DNA from: Falsiroseomonas stagni DSM 19981
Lineage (GTDB): Bacteria; Pseudomonadota; Alphaproteobacteria; Acetobacterales; Acetobacteraceae
NCBI RefSeq assembly: GCF_900114315.1
Contig: NZ_FOSQ01000002.1
Location: 372,001 to 436,000, forward strand
DNA length: 64,000 bases
Direction: 5' to 3'
Position 1 is the first letter of the stretch. Each line of letters opens with the position of its first letter. A model generated the notes under the pieces. It ran no database searches. It was not told the origin of the DNA and was given only the letters and a program-made list of their open reading frames with translations. The translations under genes and the position numbers were made by a program. Positions 36,907 to 46,076 of this stretch are shown piece by piece.

Positions 36907-38438
36907 CAGCCGAAGGCCGCGAATTCCAGCAGGGCGCCGGAAGCGGTGGACAGCGCCGCGGGCAGGTTCGCGAAGCCCGTGATGCGACGGTCGAAGCCGT
37001 AGCCCTGTTCGCGCCAGGCCAGGCCGACCAGCGGCACTTCCTCCAGCGCCGCGCGCTGCATGTCGCGATAGATCTCGACACGCTTGGCCTGGTCGAATTC
37101 CTGGCGGCCCTTGGCCAGCAACTCCGTGGTGCGCGGGGCGCGCACACCGAAGGAACGGCCATGGGCCGGGGACAGCGAGGTGTCCATCACGACGCTCAGC
37201 CCGTCCGGGTCGTTGAACTCGGAGGACACGCCATGCACCGCCAGGTCGTATTGCCCGCGGATGCCGCGGCTGACACGGGTGGACCAATCGACCAGCTGCA
37301 ATTCGGCGCGGATGCCGATGGCGGCCAGGTATTGCTGACTGATCTCCGCGCTGTCCTTGTGCATGGCGAATTGCGATGCCGCCAGCAGCGTGGTCGCGAA
37401 GCCATTGGGATGGCCCGCCTGCGCCAGCAGCGCCTTCGACCGTTCCGGATCATAGGCATGACCGCGCGCGAGCTCGGGGTCGAACCAGGGCGTGCCTTCG
37501 GAGATCGGCATCCCCTCCAGCACCTTGCCGCGGCCGGAGAAGGCGACGCGCACGATATCCTCCCGCTTCACCGCATGCGCGACGGCGCGGCGCACCAGCG
37601 GATTGTCGAAGGGCGGGCGCGTGCCGTTGAACAGGATGTCCATGAACGGGCCCATCTGCGTCGCGAGGGTGAGGCGCGGGTTGGCCTCCACCGCCGCCAT
37701 GCCGGACCAGGGCACGTATTCGATCATGTCCATGTCGCCGGATTGCAGCGCGGCGAGGCGGAGATTTTCATCCGCATAGACGGTGAAGCGGATGGTGCGC
37801 GTCCGCGGCAGGCCGGGCACCCAGTAGTTCGGCGCGGCCTGCACCTCGATCCAGGTGCCGCGTTCCTGCGACGTGACGCGATAGGGCCCGCAGCCGATGG
37901 GCGCATTCATGTCGCGCGATCCGCGCCAGACGATCCCCATATTGTAGTTGGTGAACCAGAGCGGGACCGTGGCCGACTGTTCCTTCATCACCAGGCGCAC
38001 GGTATGCGCATCCGGCGTCTCGACGCGCTCCACCTGCTGCATCTGCTGCCGGTAATAGGCGGTGGAGCGTTCGGCGGCCATCTGTTCGATGGTCCACTTC
38101 ACATCCTCCGACGTCACCCGTTCGCCGTTATGGAACACGGCTTCGGGGCGCAGCCTGAAGACCCAGGCGCCCTGCGCATCCAGCCCCCATTCACGGGCGA
38201 GTTCGCCGCGCATCTCCCCCTTCTCGTCGAAGCCGATGAGGCGACGGTGGATCAGCAGCTTCACCGTGCCGGCGGAGGCACCGGTGGAGACCCAGGGCTG
38301 GAGATTGGGCGGCCAGGCGGAGAGGCCGAAGCGGATCGTGGTGGGCCGCTGCTGCGCGCGGGCGGGGTTGAACAGCACGGGAAGCGAGGCCGCGCCGGCG
38401 GCGGCGCCGAGAAGGGTGCGTCGGTTCAGCGTGGGCAT
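36906..38438 (-). CDS. ABC transporter substrate-binding protein, peptide family (SBP family 5)
   Basis: Periplasmic receptor of 510 residues. The signal MPTLNRRTLLGAAAGAASLPVLFNPARAQ has twin arginines and could use the Tat route. It contains the family 5 start LGAREWGLDAQG-like segment (seen as LAREWGLDAQGAWVFRLRPEAVFHNGERVTSEDVKW) and the GPYRVTSQERGTWIEVQAAPNYW repeat. It heads a five-gene operon: binding protein, DppB, DppC-DppD fusion, OppF and creatininase. A TTGTCCGGACA palindrome lies 25 bases upstream of the ATG. Confidence 0.92.
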   Translation of the reverse strand: MPTLNRRTLLGAAAGAASLPVLFNPARAQQRPTTIRFGLSAWPPNLQPWVSTGASAGTVKLLIHRRLIGFDEKGEMRGELAREWGLDAQGAWVFRLRPEAVFHNGERVTSEDVKWTIEQMAAERSTAYYRQQMQQVERVETPDAHTVRLVMKEQSATVPLWFTNYNMGIVWRGSRDMNAPIGCGPYRVTSQERGTWIEVQAAPNYWVPGLPRTRTIRFTVYADENLRLAALQSGDMDMIEYVPWSGMAAVEANPRLTLATQMGPFMDILFNGTRPPFDNPLVRRAVAHAVKREDIVRVAFSGRGKVLEGMPISEGTPWFDPELARGHAYDPERSKALLAQAGHPNGFATTLLAASQFAMHKDSAEISQQYLAAIGIRAELQLVDWSTRVSRGIRGQYDLAVHGVSSEFNDPDGLSVVMDTSLSPAHGRSFGVRAPRTTELLAKGRQEFDQAKRVEIYRDMQRAALEEVPLVGLAWREQGYGFDRRITGFANLPAALSTASGALLEFAAFG

Positions 38439-38463
38439 GGCGGCATCCTGCGCTTCGGGGGAC

Positions 38464-38475
38464 TTGTCCGGACAC
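38464..38475. promoter_or_regulatory. Candidate GntR operator, site A
   Basis: TTGTCCGGACAC, one base from the perfect palindrome at site D; the inner TGTCCGGACA is fully symmetric. It is centred about 31 bases upstream of the binding-protein start at 38438. Repression of the peptide ABC-creatininase operon by the GntR protein at 57492 is inferred. Confidence 0.55.
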
Positions 38476-38535
38476 CACGATGGCACGGGACGGGGGCCGC
38501 GCTGTCAAGCTGAATGACGACGCAAAAATCACCTC

Positions 38536-39594
38536 TCAGGGTGACGATGCACGAAACACCATCACTGCCGTATCCGGGATGCCGAGAAAAACAGCCTCCC
38601 CCTGCCTCGGTACCGCCATGCCATCCTCGCTCGCGCGCTTCGCGAAGAAGTCCGGCAGCCCGGCGAAGGAGAGGCGGAGACGGCAATGATCGCCGAGATA
38701 CACGACCTCCGTCACGGTCGCGGGATGACCCGCTTCCGCCAGGCGGACTTTCTCCGGCCGGATGCAGGCAAGTACATGCTCGCCTGTGGAAAAACCATGC
38801 GGCGCCGTCGGTAGCATCGTGCCATCCGCCAGCCGCAGCGTCGTGGAGTCGGCGACCACCGCCTCCATCCGGTTGTTCTCTCCGATGAAGCCAGCGACGA
38901 AGGCGTTGGCGGGGCGTTCGTAGATGGCGTCGGCGGTGCCGAGCTGCTGGATGCGCCCGCCCTCGAACACCGCGATGCGGTCCGACATGGTCAGCGCTTC
39001 CGACTGGTCATGCGTGACATAGACGATGGTCACGCCGAGGGTTGCGTGGATGCGGCGGATCTCCAGTTGCAACTCCTCCCGCAACTGCTTGTCGAGCGCG
39101 CCGAGCGGTTCGTCCATCAGCACGAGGGTCGGGGAGAAGATCAGCGCGCGGGCGAGGGCGACACGCTGCTGCTGGCCGCCGGAGAGTTGCTGCGGGCGAC
39201 GGTCGCCGAAGCCGGACAGGCGCACCATCTCCAGCGCCTTCGCGGTGCGCGCCGCGATCTCGGCGCGCGAGGTGCCGCGGACAGACAGCGGGAAGGCCAG
39301 GTTCTGCGCCACCGTCATGTGCGGGAACAGCGCGTAGTTCTGGAACACCACGCCGATGCCACGCTTGTGCGGCGGCACGGTATCGATGCGCCGGCCTTCG
39401 AGTTCGATGCTGCCCTCGGACGGATCCTCGAACCCCGCCAGCATCATCAGCGTGGTGGTCTTGCCGGAGCCGGACGGGCCGAGGAGTGTCAGGAACTCGC
39501 CCCGCGCGATGTCGAGGTCGAGCCCCGCCACGACCTGCGCGCGGCCGTCATAGGATTTGGACACGGCCCTGAAGCGGACGATCGGCTCGCTCAT
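38536..39594 (-). CDS. ABC transporter ATPase, spermidine/putrescine (PotA) type
   Basis: A 352-residue ATPase of the polyamine/iron/opine importer group. Walker A is LLGPSGSGKTTTLMMLAG, the Q-loop VFQNYALFPHMTV, the signature LSGGQQQRVALARAL, Walker B LVLMDEPLGALDKQLREEL and the H-loop VTHDQSEALTMSDRI. A C-terminal TOBE domain (about 260-350) is present. The form QNYALFPHMTV is typical of PotA. It overlaps the second permease gene and ends the operon that begins with the class IV aminotransferase. Confidence 0.93.
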   Translation of the reverse strand: MSEPIVRFRAVSKSYDGRAQVVAGLDLDIARGEFLTLLGPSGSGKTTTLMMLAGFEDPSEGSIELEGRRIDTVPPHKRGIGVVFQNYALFPHMTVAQNLAFPLSVRGTSRAEIAARTAKALEMVRLSGFGDRRPQQLSGGQQQRVALARALIFSPTLVLMDEPLGALDKQLREELQLEIRRIHATLGVTIVYVTHDQSEALTMSDRIAVFEGGRIQQLGTADAIYERPANAFVAGFIGENNRMEAVVADSTTLRLADGTMLPTAPHGFSTGEHVLACIRPEKVRLAEAGHPATVTEVVYLGDHCRLRLSFAGLPDFFAKRASEDGMAVPRQGEAVFLGIPDTAVMVFRASSP

Positions 39595-40391
39595 GCACGG
39601 CCCCTTCGTTCGGCGCGCAGGCGGATGGCCTCGCTGACCAGCAGGAAGCCGAGGGAGCAGAGGAACAGCATGGTCGCGGCGGCCAGGATGGTGGGGCTCA
39701 GGAATTCGCGCACGCTGGCATACATCTGGCGGGGCAGCGTGAACTGGCCCGGCCCCGCCATGAACAGCGTGATGACGAATTCATCGAGCGAGGTGGCGAA
39801 GGCGAAGATGGCGCCGGCGGCGATGCCGGGCCAGATGTTGGGGACGACGACGCGCAGGAAGGCCGTGGCCGGCGATGCGCCGAGCGAAGCCGCGGCGCGC
39901 AGCAGCGTCGTATCGAAGGTCTGCAACGTCGCCAGCACCGACACCACGACGAAGGGCACGGCGACGACGGTGTGGGCCAGCACCAGCCCCGCCAGCGAAC
40001 CCGTCAGCCCCACCAGCGAATAGGCGAAGAACATCGCGGCCGCGGTGACGATATAGGGCGTGACCATCGGCAAGGTCAGGATAGTCACCAGCACCGCCTT
40101 GCCGCGGAAGCGGCCGAGTTGCAGGCCGAGCGCCGCCATGGTGCCCAGCACCGTCGCCACCATCGTCGTGGCGCCCGCGACGATGAAGCTGTTCTTCATC
40201 GCCAGCAGCCAGCGGCTGGATTCGAGAAACTCGCCATACCAGCGCAGGGAGAAGCCACGCGGCGGCAGCGCCAGCAATTCGGTGGGGGAGAAGGACAGCA
40301 GCACCACCGCCACCATCGGCGCGAGCAGGAAGGCCAGCACCAGCACGGTCGCCAGGCGCAGCAGCAGGCGCGCGATCGGCCCCTCCCTCAT
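39591..40391 (-). CDS. ABC transporter permease, PotC type
   Basis: A 266-residue inner-membrane permease with about six TM segments. The coupling loop TTLLRAAASLGASPATAFLRVVVPNIWPGIAAGAIFAFATSLDEFVITLFM is characteristic of PotC, including SLDEFVI. RGFSLRWYGEFLESSRWLLAMKNSFIVA is the conserved periplasmic-to-TM2 region. It overlaps the PotB-type gene by TGATG and the ATPase gene by ATGA. Confidence 0.93.
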   Translation of the reverse strand: MREGPIARLLLRLATVLVLAFLLAPMVAVVLLSFSPTELLALPPRGFSLRWYGEFLESSRWLLAMKNSFIVAGATTMVATVLGTMAALGLQLGRFRGKAVLVTILTLPMVTPYIVTAAAMFFAYSLVGLTGSLAGLVLAHTVVAVPFVVVSVLATLQTFDTTLLRAAASLGASPATAFLRVVVPNIWPGIAAGAIFAFATSLDEFVITLFMAGPGQFTLPRQMYASVREFLSPTILAAATMLFLCSLGFLLVSEAIRLRAERRGRA

Positions 40392-41572
40392 CAGGCGCGC
40401 CCGCCGGATGTCGCGATGCCGCTGGTCAGCACCCGTGCCAGGCCAATGGCGGCACCGGTCATCGCCAGCAGGTAGGCGGACAGCGCCGCCGCCATGCCCC
40501 AATTCACCTCCCGGTTCATGAAATAGGCGATGAACCAGGCGACCATCTGGTCCCGGTCCCCGCCGACCAAAGCGGGTGCCGTGTACATGCCGACTGCCAG
40601 CAGGAAGACCATCGCCCCCCCCGCCAGCACGCCCGGCAGGCTCATCGGCAGCCACACCCGGAAGAAGCGCTGGAAGCCATTGGCGCCGAGCGAGGCGGCA
40701 GCGCGCAGATAGGTCTGGTCCAGCCGCTTCATCACGCTGTGCATAGGCAGCACCGCGAAGGGCAACAGCACATGCACCAGCGCCACCACCACGGCGATAC
40801 GCGTGCCGACGATCTGCACCGGCACCTCCGTGAGGCCCAGCGCCATCATCGCCTGGTTCACCGGGCCTTCCCGTTGCAGCAGCACGAACCAGGCGGTGCT
40901 GCGCACCAGGACGCTCGACCAGAAGGGGATCAGCACCAGCGTGAGCGCGATGGAGGACCAGGGCGCGCGCAGCCTGGCGATGGTGTAGGCGACGGGATAG
41001 GCGAGAATCACGCAAAGCGCCGTCACGACCAGGCTGATGCCGAGCGTCCGCCAGAACAACATGCGGTACAGGGCTTCATCCGCGGCCACCGCCTCGATCC
41101 CCCCGCCGGCGGCGCGTTGCAGATCCATGGCGCGCAGCAGATAGAGCGGCGTCACCGGCCCGCCGGCGCGCTGGACCAGCAGCCAGGTCTCGGGCGCACC
41201 CCATCGCGCATCCAGCGTCACCATCGATGTGGCATAGGGCGCGGAAAGCCTGTTGGCCGCGCGCGCCGTGCGCAGCAGCAGGCCGCGCATGCCGGTGCGT
41301 TCGAAGTTGAGGCGCTGCGCCATGTCGCCGATGCGCCGATCCTCCAGCGCCTGGCCCAGTTCCTGTGCCATGGCGGCGAAGGCGGCCTCCGGCGGCAGGC
41401 CCTGGCCGTCCCAGGCCACCAGGGCGGCGCGCGTGCGGGGCAGCGTTTCCGCCACCTCCCGGTCCGCCACCGCGGTGAACAGCGCGAAGCCCACGGGCAG
41501 CAGGAAGCTGCCCAGGATCAGCAGCATCAGCGGCGCGATAAGAAGCGCGGCGAGCCAGTTGGTGCGTCGCAT
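40391..41572 (-). CDS. ABC transporter permease, PotB type with large periplasmic insert
   Basis: A 393-residue permease. After TM1 (about residues 7-33) there is a region of about 120 residues (REVAETLPRTRAALVAWDGQGLPPEAAFAAMAQELGQAL and onward) before TM2 (FWRTLGISLVVTALCVILAYPVAYTIARL). This insert makes it longer than a standard PotB of about 285 residues. The coupling loop is QTYLRAAASLGANGFQRFFRVWLPMSLPGVLAGGAMVFLLAVGMY. Similar inserts occur in some alphaproteobacterial opine/polyamine permeases. It follows the binding-protein gene by 28 bases. Confidence 0.9.
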   Translation of the reverse strand: MRRTNWLAALLIAPLMLLILGSFLLPVGFALFTAVADREVAETLPRTRAALVAWDGQGLPPEAAFAAMAQELGQALEDRRIGDMAQRLNFERTGMRGLLLRTARAANRLSAPYATSMVTLDARWGAPETWLLVQRAGGPVTPLYLLRAMDLQRAAGGGIEAVAADEALYRMLFWRTLGISLVVTALCVILAYPVAYTIARLRAPWSSIALTLVLIPFWSSVLVRSTAWFVLLQREGPVNQAMMALGLTEVPVQIVGTRIAVVVALVHVLLPFAVLPMHSVMKRLDQTYLRAAASLGANGFQRFFRVWLPMSLPGVLAGGAMVFLLAVGMYTAPALVGGDRDQMVAWFIAYFMNREVNWGMAAALSAYLLAMTGAAIGLARVLTSGIATSGGRA

Positions 41573-41600
41573 CGCCGCGCTTCTGTCAGGTCAGGGCAGG

Positions 41601-42626
41601 TCAGCGATTCACCCAGGCGGCGAAGCGCTGTTCCAGGTCCGGTCCGTATTCCAGCCAGAACTCGGTGTTGATCTCCAGCCCACCGGCCTGGTGGTTGGTC
41701 ATCATCAGCGGGTTGCGGGCGCGCACCTCGGGGTCGTTGGCCACCGACGCTGTCGCGGGGTTGATCGGCCAGAGCTTCGTCAGTTCCGTCACCGGCCCGG
41801 GTTCCGTGATGTGCTGGATCAGGCGCATGGCCGCCGCGGCGTTGGCGGAGCCGCGCACCACCGCCCAGCTGTCATAGGCATAGAGCAGCGTGGACCAGCG
41901 GAGATTGTAGCGCGCACCGGCGCGGATGCCGTTGGCCGTGCGGCCGACGAAGCCCAGCGCATAGGCGACCTCCCCGGAATTCACCAATTCGATCGGCTGC
42001 TGCCCGCCGGTCCAGAAGACCAGGTTCGGCCGCAGCCGGTCGAGCGCCGCGAAGGCGCGGGCCTGGCCGGCCGGCGTCGCCAGCACGGTGTAGACATCGG
42101 CCGGCGCCACGCCATCGCCCATCAGCGCGGCTTCCAGCGTGATGCGGGCGCCGCGGCGCAGCGTGCGGCGGCCGGGGAAGCGCGTCGTGTCCCAGAATTC
42201 CTGGAAGCTGGCGGGACCGTTGGGGTTTCGGCCCTCATCGTAGAACACGGCAACGCCCCAGCCGATGGCGCCGGCGCCGCAGGTGGTCGCACCACCCGGC
42301 ATGAACTTGGCGCGGTTGACCACGTTGTAGTCGATGCGTTCGAAGATGCCGTCCTCGCAGCCGCGGATCAGGTCCGGCGCTTCCACCAGCACCACGTCCC
42401 AGGTCACGTTGCGGGCCTGCACCATCGCACGGATGGGGCCGACATTGTAGTCATAGGCCGTGTCCACCACCGGCCCGCCGGCGAAGGTGGAGAACAGGGT
42501 GCGCCGCATATGGTCCTGCAGCGCGCCGCCGCCGGCCACCACGGTCAGGTCCCGTGCCGCGGCCGGCGATGCCATCGCCGCGACGCCGAGCACGAGCCCG
42601 GCCAGTTTTCCCAGCAAACGCCTCAT
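41601..42626 (-). CDS. ABC transporter substrate-binding protein, PotD/extracellular family 1 type
   Basis: Periplasmic receptor of 341 residues with signal MRRLLGKLAGLVLGVAAMASPAAARD. It shows the family layout: TVVAGGGALQDHMRRTLF, WDVVLVEAPDLIRGCEDG, IGWGVAVFYDEGRN, NGPASFQEFWDTTRFPGRRTLRRG, and the late YNLRWSTLLYAYDSWAVVRGSANAAAAMRLIQHI. These are typical of polyamine or opine-like ligands; the ligand itself cannot be read. It lies six bases after the class IV aminotransferase stop, in the same operon. Confidence 0.91.
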   Translation of the reverse strand: MRRLLGKLAGLVLGVAAMASPAAARDLTVVAGGGALQDHMRRTLFSTFAGGPVVDTAYDYNVGPIRAMVQARNVTWDVVLVEAPDLIRGCEDGIFERIDYNVVNRAKFMPGGATTCGAGAIGWGVAVFYDEGRNPNGPASFQEFWDTTRFPGRRTLRRGARITLEAALMGDGVAPADVYTVLATPAGQARAFAALDRLRPNLVFWTGGQQPIELVNSGEVAYALGFVGRTANGIRAGARYNLRWSTLLYAYDSWAVVRGSANAAAAMRLIQHITEPGPVTELTKLWPINPATASVANDPEVRARNPLMMTNHQAGGLEINTEFWLEYGPDLEQRFAAWVNR

Positions 42627-42632
42627 CGCGCG

Positions 42633-43583
42633 CTAATCCTCATCCGTGGCCGTGACCGGTGTGATGTGCCAACCCGCATTCTTCTTGCGGTAATAGGTAT
42701 TGAGCAAGCGCGTCGTGATCGGCCCGGGCACACCGGCCCCGATCGGGGTGCCATCGATCCGCGTGACCGGGAACAACCCGCAGGATGTGGCGGTGAGGAA
42801 GGCTTCCTCCGCGCCCAGAAGCGCCTCCGGCGTCAGGGCGCCGTATCGGGCGGGAATGCCGAGCTCGGCCGCGATCTCGAACATGGTGCGGCAGGAGATG
42901 CCCTCCAGCACGCCCGAATCGGGGCTGACCAGCCCGCCATCGATGACGGCCACGATGTTGAAGCCGGGGGCCTCCGCCACCAGCCCGTCGGTCGCCAGCA
43001 GGATGGGCGTGTCGAAGCCCGCATCCTTGGCGGCGAAGGTGGCGCGGATGAAGTCGCCCCAGTGGCTGTTCTTCCACACCGGGTTCACGGCGCTGCCGGG
43101 AATGCGGCGGATGTCGCGCACCAGCATCGCATCCTTGCCGCGCGCCATCTCCTCGGGCTGCCCGCGCAGCACCAGGGGCGTGACGGTGGCGAAGAAATTG
43201 TTCCGGGACAGCGTCGGGTCGCGGGATCCCGGCACCGCCAGGCCCCGCGTGCAGGCGAAATAGACCAGCGTGTCCGGCAGCCCGCTGCGCCGCACGAGGT
43301 CCATCAGCACCGCCCGCATCGCCGCGCGATCCATCCCGGCATCCAGCCGCAGCCCCTGCATGGAGGCGAAGAAGCGGTCGAGGTGATCCTCCAGCCGGAA
43401 GAAGCCGCCCTTCCAGGTATGGACCACGTCATAGGTCATGTCGGCATACATCAGGCCGAGGTCGCGGACGGAGATCTTCGCCTCCGCCAGCGGCACCACC
43501 GCGCCATCGATGAAGCCGAGCGCCTTGCTGAAATCGGCGTTCTCCACGGTCAGATGCGTGGGAACCTGCAGCGCCTCGGTCAT
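42633..43583 (-). CDS. Class IV aminotransferase (D-amino acid aminotransferase/BCAT-like)
   Basis: A 316-residue PLP enzyme of fold type IV. FIDGAVVPLAEAKISVRDLGLMYADMTYDVVHTWKGGFFRLEDHLDRFFAS is the standard N-terminal block. The Schiff-base Lys is K171 in NPVWKNSHWGDFIRA. The PLP-phosphate region is VSPDSGVLEGISCRTMFEIA and the C-terminal TATSCGLFPVTRIDG. It is the first gene of a polyamine-type ABC operon and is preceded by a TTGTCCGGACAG palindrome 11 bases upstream of the ATG. It may deaminate an imported amino compound. D-amino acid, branched-chain and (R)-amine transaminases are all possible. Confidence 0.9.
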   Translation of the reverse strand: MTEALQVPTHLTVENADFSKALGFIDGAVVPLAEAKISVRDLGLMYADMTYDVVHTWKGGFFRLEDHLDRFFASMQGLRLDAGMDRAAMRAVLMDLVRRSGLPDTLVYFACTRGLAVPGSRDPTLSRNNFFATVTPLVLRGQPEEMARGKDAMLVRDIRRIPGSAVNPVWKNSHWGDFIRATFAAKDAGFDTPILLATDGLVAEAPGFNIVAVIDGGLVSPDSGVLEGISCRTMFEIAAELGIPARYGALTPEALLGAEEAFLTATSCGLFPVTRIDGTPIGAGVPGPITTRLLNTYYRKKNAGWHITPVTATDED

Positions 43584-43594
43584 CCGTCGCCCTC

Positions 43595-43606
43595 TTGTCC
43601 GGACAG
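43595..43606. promoter_or_regulatory. Candidate GntR operator, site B
   Basis: TTGTCCGGACAG, with perfect inner palindrome TGTCCGGACA. It lies 11 bases upstream of the class IV aminotransferase start, almost touching its ribosome-binding site, and 79 bases upstream of the divergent amidase ATG at 43686. A repressor bound here could control both operons. Confidence 0.55.
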
Positions 43607-43685
43607 GATAGGGAGGGGTTTCGCGCCGCGTCAAACCGGCGGGCCCCGGCTTTGCACGGTGGCCACAACGTCGCATGCTGCTTGT

Positions 43686-45104
43686 ATGGAACCACCCGCC
43701 AGCCTGCCTGTCGATGACCTGGCCGAGGCCGTTACGGCGCTGGCGGAGGGCCGCACGGACCCCGAGGCCCTGCTGGAAGCCTGCCTGGCAAGGCTTTCCG
43801 CCCTCAATCCCAGGCTCAACGCCGTCATCGCCATGGACCTCCCCGCCGCCCGCGCGGCGGCCGCGGCCTCCCTGTCCAGGCGCCGGGCCGGGCGCGCCCT
43901 GGGCCCGCTAGATGGCGTTCCCTTCACGGTGAAGGACAACCTCTACGCCGCCGGCTTCGGCGCCAGCTGGGGGTCGCGTCTGTTCAAGGATTTCGCGCCG
44001 CGGGTGGATGACCTTTGCGTGGCCAGGCTGCGGGCGGCGGGGGCGGTGCTGGTCGGCAAGACCAACACGCCCGAATTCGCCCTGGCCGTGCACACCGGAA
44101 ACCCGGTCTTCGGCACCACGCGCAACCCCTGGAACACGGCGCTGGTGCCGTCGGGGTCCTCCGGCGGGGCGGCGGCGGCGGTGGCCACGGGCATGGCGCC
44201 GCTGGCGATCGGCACGGATGCAGGGGGCTCCATCCGGCTGCCGGCATCCTTCACGGGGATCAGCGGCTTCAAGCCCAGCACGGGGCGCATCCCCCGCCTG
44301 CACGGCTTTCCGCCCTTGTCGCTGGACTACCAGGCCATCGGCGTCATGGCGCGGGATGTCGCCGGCATCCGGCTGGCGATGGCGGTGCTGGCGGGCGGCG
44401 ATGCGCGGGACCGCGCCTCCCTGGCCTTCGGGGCGCTCGACGAAGCGCCGCTCGCCCCCGGCACCCGGGCGCGGCTGGTGATGGAGGCCGGCGGCGAAGG
44501 GGTGGACCCGGCCGTGGCGGCGCTGGTGCGCGATGCGGCCTCCGTCCTCGCGACGATCGGCTGCACCGTGACCGAGGGCGCGCTGCCCGGCGACGCCATC
44601 CAGCTTCGCGACGTCTCCGCCGTGCTCTCCGCCGTCGGCGTCGCCCGGGTGGTGGAGGCGCATCAGGGCTGGCGCGATGCCGTCACGCCGCCGATCCGCG
44701 CCACGGCCGAGCGCGGCCTGGCGATCTCCGCCACCGACTACGCCCGCGCGCAGGATGGCCTGGCCGCCTGGCGGGCCGCGGTCGGCGCCGCCATGGGCGA
44801 TGACGATGTGCTGGTGACGCCCACCTGCCCCGCGCCGCCCTGGCCGATCGACTCCGGCCCGCCCGCCACGGTCGGCGGGCGCCAGGCCGGGCCGCGCATG
44901 CCCGTCGCCTTCACCGCCTTCGCGAACGCCATGGGCTGGCCGGCCATCTCCATCCCCTGCGGCCTGTCGCCCGACGGGCTACCGATCGGCCTGCACATCA
45001 TTGGCCGGTACGGGGAGGATGCCCGCGTGCTCGCCCTCGCCGAGGCCTTTCAACAGCGCACCGCCTGGCACAAGGCGCGGCCGCCCCTGGGAGAAACGCC
45101 ATGA
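43686..45104 (+). CDS. Amidase signature family hydrolase
   Basis: A 472-residue amidase that hydrolyses an amide to acid and ammonia in the cytoplasm. The Ser-cisSer-Lys triad is complete: K83 in GVPFTVKDNLYA, S158 in VPSGSSGGAAAAVATG, and S182 in GTDAGGSIRLPASFTG. The C-terminal region NAMGWPAISIPCGLSPDGLPIGLHIIG is conserved. The ATG at 43686 starts the plus-strand operon amidase-Bug-SMP30-Bug, divergent from the aminotransferase and ABC operon. The stop overlaps the Bug start (ATGA). The substrate is unknown; pairing with Bug receptors suggests an imported amide. Confidence 0.92.
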   Translation: MEPPASLPVDDLAEAVTALAEGRTDPEALLEACLARLSALNPRLNAVIAMDLPAARAAAAASLSRRRAGRALGPLDGVPFTVKDNLYAAGFGASWGSRLFKDFAPRVDDLCVARLRAAGAVLVGKTNTPEFALAVHTGNPVFGTTRNPWNTALVPSGSSGGAAAAVATGMAPLAIGTDAGGSIRLPASFTGISGFKPSTGRIPRLHGFPPLSLDYQAIGVMARDVAGIRLAMAVLAGGDARDRASLAFGALDEAPLAPGTRARLVMEAGGEGVDPAVAALVRDAASVLATIGCTVTEGALPGDAIQLRDVSAVLSAVGVARVVEAHQGWRDAVTPPIRATAERGLAISATDYARAQDGLAAWRAAVGAAMGDDDVLVTPTCPAPPWPIDSGPPATVGGRQAGPRMPVAFTAFANAMGWPAISIPCGLSPDGLPIGLHIIGRYGEDARVLALAEAFQQRTAWHKARPPLGETP

Positions 45105-46075
45105 CCGTCACCCGACGCACCCTGCTCGGCGCCCTGCCGCCCGCGCTGCTGGCCGCGCCCGCCCTGGCGCAGGATGCCTGGCCGAGCCGCCCGATCCGGC
45201 TGGTCGTCCCCTTCCCGCCCGGCGGCCCCACCGACATCATGGGCCGGCTTCTCGCGCAGGCGCTGGAGGTCGATCTCCGCACCCCCGTGGTGGTGGAGAA
45301 CCGCGCCGGCGCGACGGGTGCCATCGGCAGCACCGCGGTGATGCAGGCGCCGCCGGATGGCTACACGCTGGTCGTCGGCACGCTGGGCAGCCACGCGCTC
45401 CAGCCCCTGATCGCGAAGACCCCGGCCTATGACCCGCGGCGGGATTTCGCGCCTGTCGCGCTGTTCGCCACCATCGCCAATGTCCTGATGGTGCATCCCG
45501 GCGTGAATGTCCGCACGGCCGGCGAATTGGTGGCGCTGCTGAAGGCGGAACCCGGCCGGCATAATTACGGCTCCGCCGGCATCGGATCGCCCATCCATCT
45601 CTCCGCCGTGCTGCTGGAGGGCGTGGCCGGCGTGCAGGCGCAGCACATCCCCTATCGCGGCTCCGCGCCCGCCATCCAGGATTTGCAGGGCGGGCGGCTC
45701 ACCTTCATGTTCGATGCGGTGCCCAGCGCCATGGGTGCCATCCAGGGCAATGCCGTGCGTGCGCTGGCGGTCACGACGCCCAACCGCATCGCCGCCCTGC
45801 CGGACCTGCCGACGATGCAGGAAGCCGGCATCGCGCCCTATGACGCCTATACCTGGAACGCCATCTTCGCGCCGCCACGGACGCCGGAGCCCATCGTCGC
45901 GCGCCTCAACGCCGCCATCGGCGCCATCACCGCGCGGCCGGAGTTCCGCGCCCGCGCCACCGCGCTCGGCGCCGATGCCGCGACCTCCACGCCCGAGGCC
46001 CTGCGCGCCCTGGTGACGGCGGAGATGGAGAAGTGGCGGGCCATCGTGGAAACCGCCGGCGCGCGGGAGAGCTGA
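45101..46075 (+). CDS. Bug/TctC-family receptor
   Basis: Periplasmic receptor of 324 residues with signal MTVTRRTLLGALPPALLAAPALAQD. The canonical first strand WPSRPIRLVVPFPPGGPTDIMGRLLAQALE is present, then GATGAIGSTAVMQAPPDGYTLVVGT and QHIPYRGSAPAIQDLQGGRLTFMFD. It is coupled to the amidase (ATGA overlap) and followed one base later by the SMP30 gene, so it probably binds the amidase substrate or a related carboxylate. Confidence 0.94.
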   Translation: MTVTRRTLLGALPPALLAAPALAQDAWPSRPIRLVVPFPPGGPTDIMGRLLAQALEVDLRTPVVVENRAGATGAIGSTAVMQAPPDGYTLVVGTLGSHALQPLIAKTPAYDPRRDFAPVALFATIANVLMVHPGVNVRTAGELVALLKAEPGRHNYGSAGIGSPIHLSAVLLEGVAGVQAQHIPYRGSAPAIQDLQGGRLTFMFDAVPSAMGAIQGNAVRALAVTTPNRIAALPDLPTMQEAGIAPYDAYTWNAIFAPPRTPEPIVARLNAAIGAITARPEFRARATALGADAATSTPEALRALVTAEMEKWRAIVETAGARES

Positions 46076-46076
46076 G

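Noticed and set aside
41253-45104. A 1283-codon open frame on the plus strand
   Set aside because: Its first 2.4 kb run antisense through the well-supported permease, binding-protein and aminotransferase genes. Only the last 1419 bases, from the ATG at 43686, encode the amidase. The rest is a GC-rich frame without family features.
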